This document shows positions 42,822 to 46,680 of a stretch of DNA of 46,680 nucleotides, piece by piece. The translations under genes and the position numbers were made by a program. The notes under the pieces were generated by a model. It did no database searches and was not told the DNA's origin. It worked only from the letters and a program-made list of their open reading frames with translations. Numbering within the stretch: position 1 is the stretch's first letter; each line of letters begins with the position of its first letter. This stretch comes from Amycolatopsis thermalba (lineage in GTDB: Bacteria > Actinomycetota > Actinomycetes > Mycobacteriales > Pseudonocardiaceae), in assembly GCF_003385215.1 (NCBI RefSeq), contig NZ_PQHW01000051.1, positions 1 through 46,680 of the forward strand, in the 5' to 3' direction.

Positions 42822-43286
42822 ATGGCGGTCGAGGTCGGTTCAGCTGCTCCGGATTTCACCCTGAACGACTACAACAAACAGCCGGTGACGCTGTCGTCGT
42901 TCCAGGGCGACAAGCCGGTCCTGCTGGTCTTCTACCCGTTCGCGTTCAGCGGGATCTGCCAGGGCGAGCTCTGCCAGCTGCGCGACGAGTTCGCCGAGTA
43001 CGACGGCCAGGGCGTCCAGGTGCTCGGTGTGTCGGTCGACACACCGTTCTCGCTGAAGGCGTGGGCCGAGCAGCAGGGCTACCAGTTCCCGCTGCTGTCG
43101 GACTTCTGGCCGCACGGTGAGGTCGCCAAGCTGTACGGCGTGTTCAACGAGGGTGCCGGGCTGGCCAACCGGGGCACCTTCCTGATCGACAAGAGCGGCG
43201 TGGTGCGCTACGCCGAGGTCAACCAGCCGGGTGAGCCGCGCGACCAGCTCGCCTGGAAGCGAGCGGTGGCCGAGCTGCCGCAGTGA
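42822..43286 (+). CDS. ahpE: AhpE-like peroxiredoxin
   Basis: The 154-residue thioredoxin-fold peroxidase reduces peroxides and peroxynitrite. The peroxidatic Cys46 lies in FAFSGICQGEL, and FPLLSDFWPHG, YGVFNEGAGLANRGTF and QPGEPRDQ closely match mycobacterial AhpE. Unlike mycobacterial AhpE (GELDQL as I recall it), it has a second cysteine at 51 (GELCQL), giving a CxxxxC pair that could form a disulfide during catalysis. The ATG at 42822 follows AAAGGTG. It neighbours DUF3052 and aceE, as in mycobacteria. Confidence 0.93.
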   Translation: MAVEVGSAAPDFTLNDYNKQPVTLSSFQGDKPVLLVFYPFAFSGICQGELCQLRDEFAEYDGQGVQVLGVSVDTPFSLKAWAEQQGYQFPLLSDFWPHGEVAKLYGVFNEGAGLANRGTFLIDKSGVVRYAEVNQPGEPRDQLAWKRAVAELPQ

Positions 43287-43329
43287 TGCTCGCACCGGCG
43301 TCGCCTCGTGTGGGGTGCCGCCGGTTCGA

Positions 43330-43401
43330 GGGCGCATAGCTCAGCGGAAGAGCACCTCCCTTACAAGGAGGGGGTCGCAGGTTCGAACCCTGCTGCGCCC
43401 A
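43330..43401 (+). tRNA. tRNA-Val (anticodon TAC)
   Basis: A 72-nt cloverleaf: acceptor GGGCGCA pairs with TGCGCCC, the D arm begins GCTC, the anticodon stem CCTCC/GGAGG encloses loop CTTACAA with anticodon TAC, and the T arm is GCAGG-TTCGAAC-CCTGC. The discriminator is A; CCA is not encoded. The 254 bp after it, up to the methyltransferase, hold no gene that I can support. Confidence 0.95.
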
Positions 43402-43655
43402 CCGTTTTCGGTGGCTGGTGCCTGCCTGTTCTGGCGTCCTGTCTCGTTGTGGGGCGGGCGCCGGGTGACTCGGCCCACCCACACGGGTCCTTTTCACGAA
43501 GCGGCGCCGGACGGGCGCACCCGTTGCTCCGTCCGGCGGCGTTCCCCGGGCGGTGTTCTTCTGTCACCGTCATCGGGTGCCGCCGGAGCCGGGTCCCCCG
43601 GACGATCGCCGGAAATTGGAGTGCGCCCCATCCCGCCACGGGGCAGGGTGCCGTC

Positions 43656-44372
43656 GTGGAACGTGACTTGATCTCGCGCCTCGCGCATGCCGACCATCCC
43701 ATCGCGGCGCCCCTCGGGGACGCCTCGGTGAGCGCCCTGCTGGAGCGGGCCCTGCCGCGCGGGGACGAGCGTCTTCTCGACCTCGGGTGCGGTGGCGGCG
43801 AGTGGCTGCTGCGCGCCCTCGCCCTGGCGCCCGGGGCCACGGCGGAAGGCGTGGACGTCTCCGAGCCTGCCCTCGGCCACGCCCGCCGGGAGGCCGAGCG
43901 CCGCGGCCTCGCGGAGCGGCTCACGCTCCACCAGGCCGACGCGGCCGGCTTCGCGCCCGAGCGGCCGGCCGACGTCGTGCTCTGTGTCGGCGCTACCCAC
44001 GCCTTCGGCGGCCTCCTGCCTGCCCTCGCGGCGGCCCGGAAGGTTCTCGCGCCCGGTGGGCGGGTCGTCGTCGGCGAGGGGTACTGGGAGCGCGAACCGA
44101 GCGCGGCCGCTGTCGAGGCCCTCGGCGACCTCCTGGACCTCCCCACCACGGTCGACACGATCACCGCCGACGGCTGGGTGCCGCTCTACGGTCACCTCAG
44201 CACGCGCCACGAGCTGGACGACTACGAGTGGAACTGGACCGGCTCACTCGCCGCCCGCAGCCTCGACCAGCCCGACGTGCTCGCCATCGCCGCCGCCCAC
44301 CGGGACGGGTGGCTGCGCGGCTACCGGGACTGCTTCGGCTTCGCCACGCTCCTGCTCGCGCCGCTTGGCTGA
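43656..44372 (+). CDS. Class I SAM-dependent methyltransferase
   Basis: The 238-residue protein has motif I as LLDLGCGGGEWLL, an acidic residue after beta-2 (AEGVDVSEPAL), motif at LTLHQADAAGF and post-motif VLAPGGRVVVGEGYW. The substrate is not evident; small-molecule or ubiquinone-like methyltransferases share this layout. GTG at 43656 with GGCAGGG upstream is the likely start. It is followed after 74 bp by the GH15-type gene. Confidence 0.85.
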   Translation: MERDLISRLAHADHPIAAPLGDASVSALLERALPRGDERLLDLGCGGGEWLLRALALAPGATAEGVDVSEPALGHARREAERRGLAERLTLHQADAAGFAPERPADVVLCVGATHAFGGLLPALAAARKVLAPGGRVVVGEGYWEREPSAAAVEALGDLLDLPTTVDTITADGWVPLYGHLSTRHELDDYEWNWTGSLAARSLDQPDVLAIAAAHRDGWLRGYRDCFGFATLLLAPLG

Positions 44373-44446
44373 CCGGCCCCTTTCCCGCGATCCGCGGCGC
44401 TGGTAGATGTTGCCCAGGCCGGGCATCACGTTGTGGGAGGTTCACG

Positions 44447-46594
44447 ATGACTACCTCGAGGCGGGATTTCCTGCGAGCGGCGGCGCTCGTCGGGGCGACG
44501 GCGGTGGCGGCACCGGCGGTGCCCGCGAGCGCGGGCCAGGGCGGTGCGGCGCCGGGCGGGCCGGGTGCCGACACCACCTTCACCCCGGCGGACAAGCTCG
44601 GGTTCGGCACGGCCCGCTCGGCCAGCCCGGTCTGGTTCACCCTCCAGGACGGGCGGCTCTCCGAGGTCTACCACCCCGACCTGAGCACCCCGGCGAGCCG
44701 CGAGACCCAGATCGTGGTCACCGACGGCGAGTCCTTTGTGGAGCGCGTGTCGGACGTCGAGCACCGCACCGAGCTGCCGGACGCCGGGATGCCCGCGTAC
44801 CGGCAGACCGCGCGCGGCACCGGCTGGACGCTGACCACCCGGTACGTCACCGACCCGGACCGCGACTCCGTGCTGATCGACGTGGAGTTCCGGTCACGGC
44901 GGCCGTTGCGCGTGTACCTGCTGCACGATCCGGCGCTGGGCGGCGAGGGCACCGCCGACCGGGCCTTTCCGCAGGCCGGGGCGCTGGTGGCGTCCGACGG
45001 TTCCACCGCCAGCGCCATCCTCGCCCGTGGCGGGTTCAGCGAGTCGACGGTCGGCTACGCGGGCGTCAACGACGGCTGGACCCAGCTGGTGGCCGGCCGG
45101 GGACGGCTGGACCGGCGCTACGCGACGGCCGGGCCGGGCAACGTCGTCCAGCTGGGGCGGTTGCGGCTCGACGGCACTTCGCGGACCCGCGAGCTGGTCG
45201 CGCTGGGTTTCGGGACCGACGGGGACGCCGCGGTGCGCGCGGCGCGCGGTTCGCTGGCGCGGGGCTTCGGATCCGCCGCGTCGGCGTACGCCGCGGGGTG
45301 GCGGGAGTACCTGCGTGGCCTGCCCGCGGCGCCGGAGGGTGCCGACCGGCGGATCTACCTGACGTCCGTGGTGGCGCTGGCGTGCAGTGAGGACAAGCGG
45401 AACCCGGGGGCGTTCATCGCGTCGCCGTCGATGCCGTGGGCGTTCGGGTTCGACCGGGCGGTGGCGCCGGAGTACGGGTCCTACCACCTGGTGTGGCCGC
45501 GGGACCTGTACCAGATCGCGACCGGGATGCTCGCCGCCGGGGATCGCGCGGCGGCTGAGCGGGCGCTGGACTACCTGCTGCGGATCCAGCAGCCGGACGG
45601 GCACTGGCCGCAGAACACGAAGGTGTCGGGGGAGCCGTTCTGGACGTCGATCCAGCTCGACGAGACCGCCGCGCCGATGCTGCTGGCCTGGCTGCTCGAC
45701 CGGGATGACGTGGTCACTGTGGACAGTCTGGTGCGGGGTGGGGACTTCCTGTTGTCCTACGCCAAGGACGGGTACTCCTCGCCGTACACCGAGCAGGAGC
45801 GGTGGGAGGAGCAGAGCGGGTACTCGCCGTCGACGATCGCGTCCGTGATCGCCGGGCTGGTGTGCCTGGCCGACCTGATGCGCCGCGCGGGACGCGACCC
45901 CGCCCGGTTCCTGGACGCGGCGGACCGGTGGCGCGCGGCGGTCGACGGCTGGACGGTCACGTCGACCGGGCCGTACGCGCCGCGCCCGTACTTCGTGCGG
46001 CTCACCAAGGACGGCGACCCGGACGCCGGAACCACCTACAACCTGGGCAACAACAACCCGGACCCGACCGACCAGCGAGCGGTCGTGGACGCCGGTTTCC
46101 TGGAGCTGGTGCGGCTGGGGGTACGGTCGCCGGAGGACCCGGTGGTGGTGAACTCGCTGGCCGTGGTCGACGAGCGGATCTCGACGGTGACGCCGTCGGG
46201 CCGGCACTGGCACCGGTATTCCGGCGACGGCTACGGCGAACAGGCCGACGGCGGCCCGTGGAACGTGAACCGGCCCGAGTTGCACCGCACGTACGGCCGG
46301 TTGTGGCCGATCTTCGCCGGCGAGCGCGGCGAATACGAACTACTGGCCGGCGACCGGGACGCGGCGGCCGGGCGGCTGCGGGACATGGCGGCGTGCGCGG
46401 GGGAGACGGGGTTGCTGCCGGAGCAGGTGTGGGACCGGAACCCGCCGTACCCGGCCGTACGCCCCGGGACGCCGACCGCATCGGCGACCCCGCTGGCCTG
46501 GACGCACGCGCAGTACCTGAGGCTGGCGTGGTCCGTGGCGCGGGGACGGCCGGTGGAGTACCCGGACGTGGTGGCGGAGCGGTATCTGGGGTAG
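44447..46594 (+). CDS. Tat-exported GH15-type glucoamylase/glucodextranase-like hydrolase
   Basis: The 715-residue protein starts with a twin-arginine signal, SRRDFLRAAALVGATAVAAP, so it is folded before export. An N-terminal beta domain of about 250 residues (ADKLGFGTARSASPVWFTLQDGRLSEVYHP) is followed by an alpha/alpha-barrel of glycoside hydrolase family 15 (YHLVWPRDLYQIATGMLAAGD, QQPDGHWPQNTKVSGEPFW, IQLDETAAPMLLAWLL). It resembles bacterial glucodextranase and glucoamylase, which release glucose from alpha-glucans. The extra C-terminal domains of glucodextranase are absent. GGGAGG precedes the ATG at 44447. The 86 bp after its stop show nothing. Confidence 0.9.
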   Translation: MTTSRRDFLRAAALVGATAVAAPAVPASAGQGGAAPGGPGADTTFTPADKLGFGTARSASPVWFTLQDGRLSEVYHPDLSTPASRETQIVVTDGESFVERVSDVEHRTELPDAGMPAYRQTARGTGWTLTTRYVTDPDRDSVLIDVEFRSRRPLRVYLLHDPALGGEGTADRAFPQAGALVASDGSTASAILARGGFSESTVGYAGVNDGWTQLVAGRGRLDRRYATAGPGNVVQLGRLRLDGTSRTRELVALGFGTDGDAAVRAARGSLARGFGSAASAYAAGWREYLRGLPAAPEGADRRIYLTSVVALACSEDKRNPGAFIASPSMPWAFGFDRAVAPEYGSYHLVWPRDLYQIATGMLAAGDRAAAERALDYLLRIQQPDGHWPQNTKVSGEPFWTSIQLDETAAPMLLAWLLDRDDVVTVDSLVRGGDFLLSYAKDGYSSPYTEQERWEEQSGYSPSTIASVIAGLVCLADLMRRAGRDPARFLDAADRWRAAVDGWTVTSTGPYAPRPYFVRLTKDGDPDAGTTYNLGNNNPDPTDQRAVVDAGFLELVRLGVRSPEDPVVVNSLAVVDERISTVTPSGRHWHRYSGDGYGEQADGGPWNVNRPELHRTYGRLWPIFAGERGEYELLAGDRDAAAGRLRDMAACAGETGLLPEQVWDRNPPYPAVRPGTPTASATPLAWTHAQYLRLAWSVARGRPVEYPDVVAERYLG

Positions 46595-46680
46595 CGGACG
46601 GCAAGCCGGGAGCGGGAGTGGGCAGGCTGCGCACTGGGGCCGGAGGGTTCTGGATGGCCGGGGGCCGGCAGTGGGGGTGG

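Noticed and set aside
43402-43655. tRNA-linked integrated element after tRNA-Val
   Set aside because: No integrase and no repeat of the tRNA 3' end were seen downstream in the window.

Overview
The window is chromosomal DNA of a very high-GC actinomycete. It has many GTG and TTG starts, 4-bp ATGA/GTGA gene overlaps, an Lsr2-type protein, Ku, a Streptomyces-type fabD-fabH-acpP-fabF operon with a PucR-type FasR regulator, and a mycobacterium-like ahpE/DUF3052/aceE neighbourhood. A member of the Pseudonocardiaceae, such as Amycolatopsis, fits best; this is inferred from gene content and style, not from a marker gene. No prophage, insertion sequence or CRISPR array was seen.

Layout. 0-4 kb: pyruvate oxidase (poxB-like), a FadR-type GntR regulator and a divergent NanT-like sialate/H+ symporter. 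4-8.3 kb: a large LuxR-type NTPase regulator translationally coupled to an unknown protein, then Ku and a small Cys-rich protein. 8.3-11.3 kb: a 2-hydroxyacid dehydrogenase and MFS transporter operon divergent from an IclR regulator. 11.6-18.6 kb: a VOC protein, proS, a HAD phosphatase, a frameshifted membrane protein, YjbQ and two coupled LLM flavin monooxygenases. 18.9-26.1 kb: an Lsr2-domain protein with a long histone-H1-like tail, a flavoprotein disulfide reductase, an alpha/beta hydrolase, a membrane protein, a secreted subtilase and DUF3145. 26.1-28.3 kb: mostly non-coding tandem repeats around one small membrane protein. 28.3-33.3 kb: the fatty-acid synthase operon and fasR. 33.4-39.1 kb: pnuC, a lactate permease, a lower-GC Mrr-type nuclease and an lldD-type lactate dehydrogenase. 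39.1-46.6 kb: aceE, DUF3052, AhpE peroxiredoxin, tRNA-Val, a methyltransferase and a Tat-exported GH15-type enzyme.

Much of the gene set handles pyruvate and acyl carbon: lactate uptake and oxidation to pyruvate, pyruvate to acetyl-CoA (aceE) or acetate (poxB), and fatty-acid initiation and elongation. In mycobacteria aceE directly precedes the fasR-like regulator and fabD; here a block of about 5.7 kb lies between them, with a horizontally acquired-looking nuclease splitting the lactate genes.

The most unusual material is repetitive. There is a 52-bp array of 15 palindrome-containing units, ten consecutive spacings of which are exactly 52 bp. A 21-bp repeat family recurs at three intergenic loci. 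Several degenerate tandem arrays begin at, or copy, the 3' end of a gene (poxB, iclR, VOC, lsr2-like, DUF3145, fasR). An imperfect 25+12+25 hairpin follows the nuclease gene. The Lsr2-H1 chimera and the coiled-coil Mrr nuclease are the best protein candidates for new biology.
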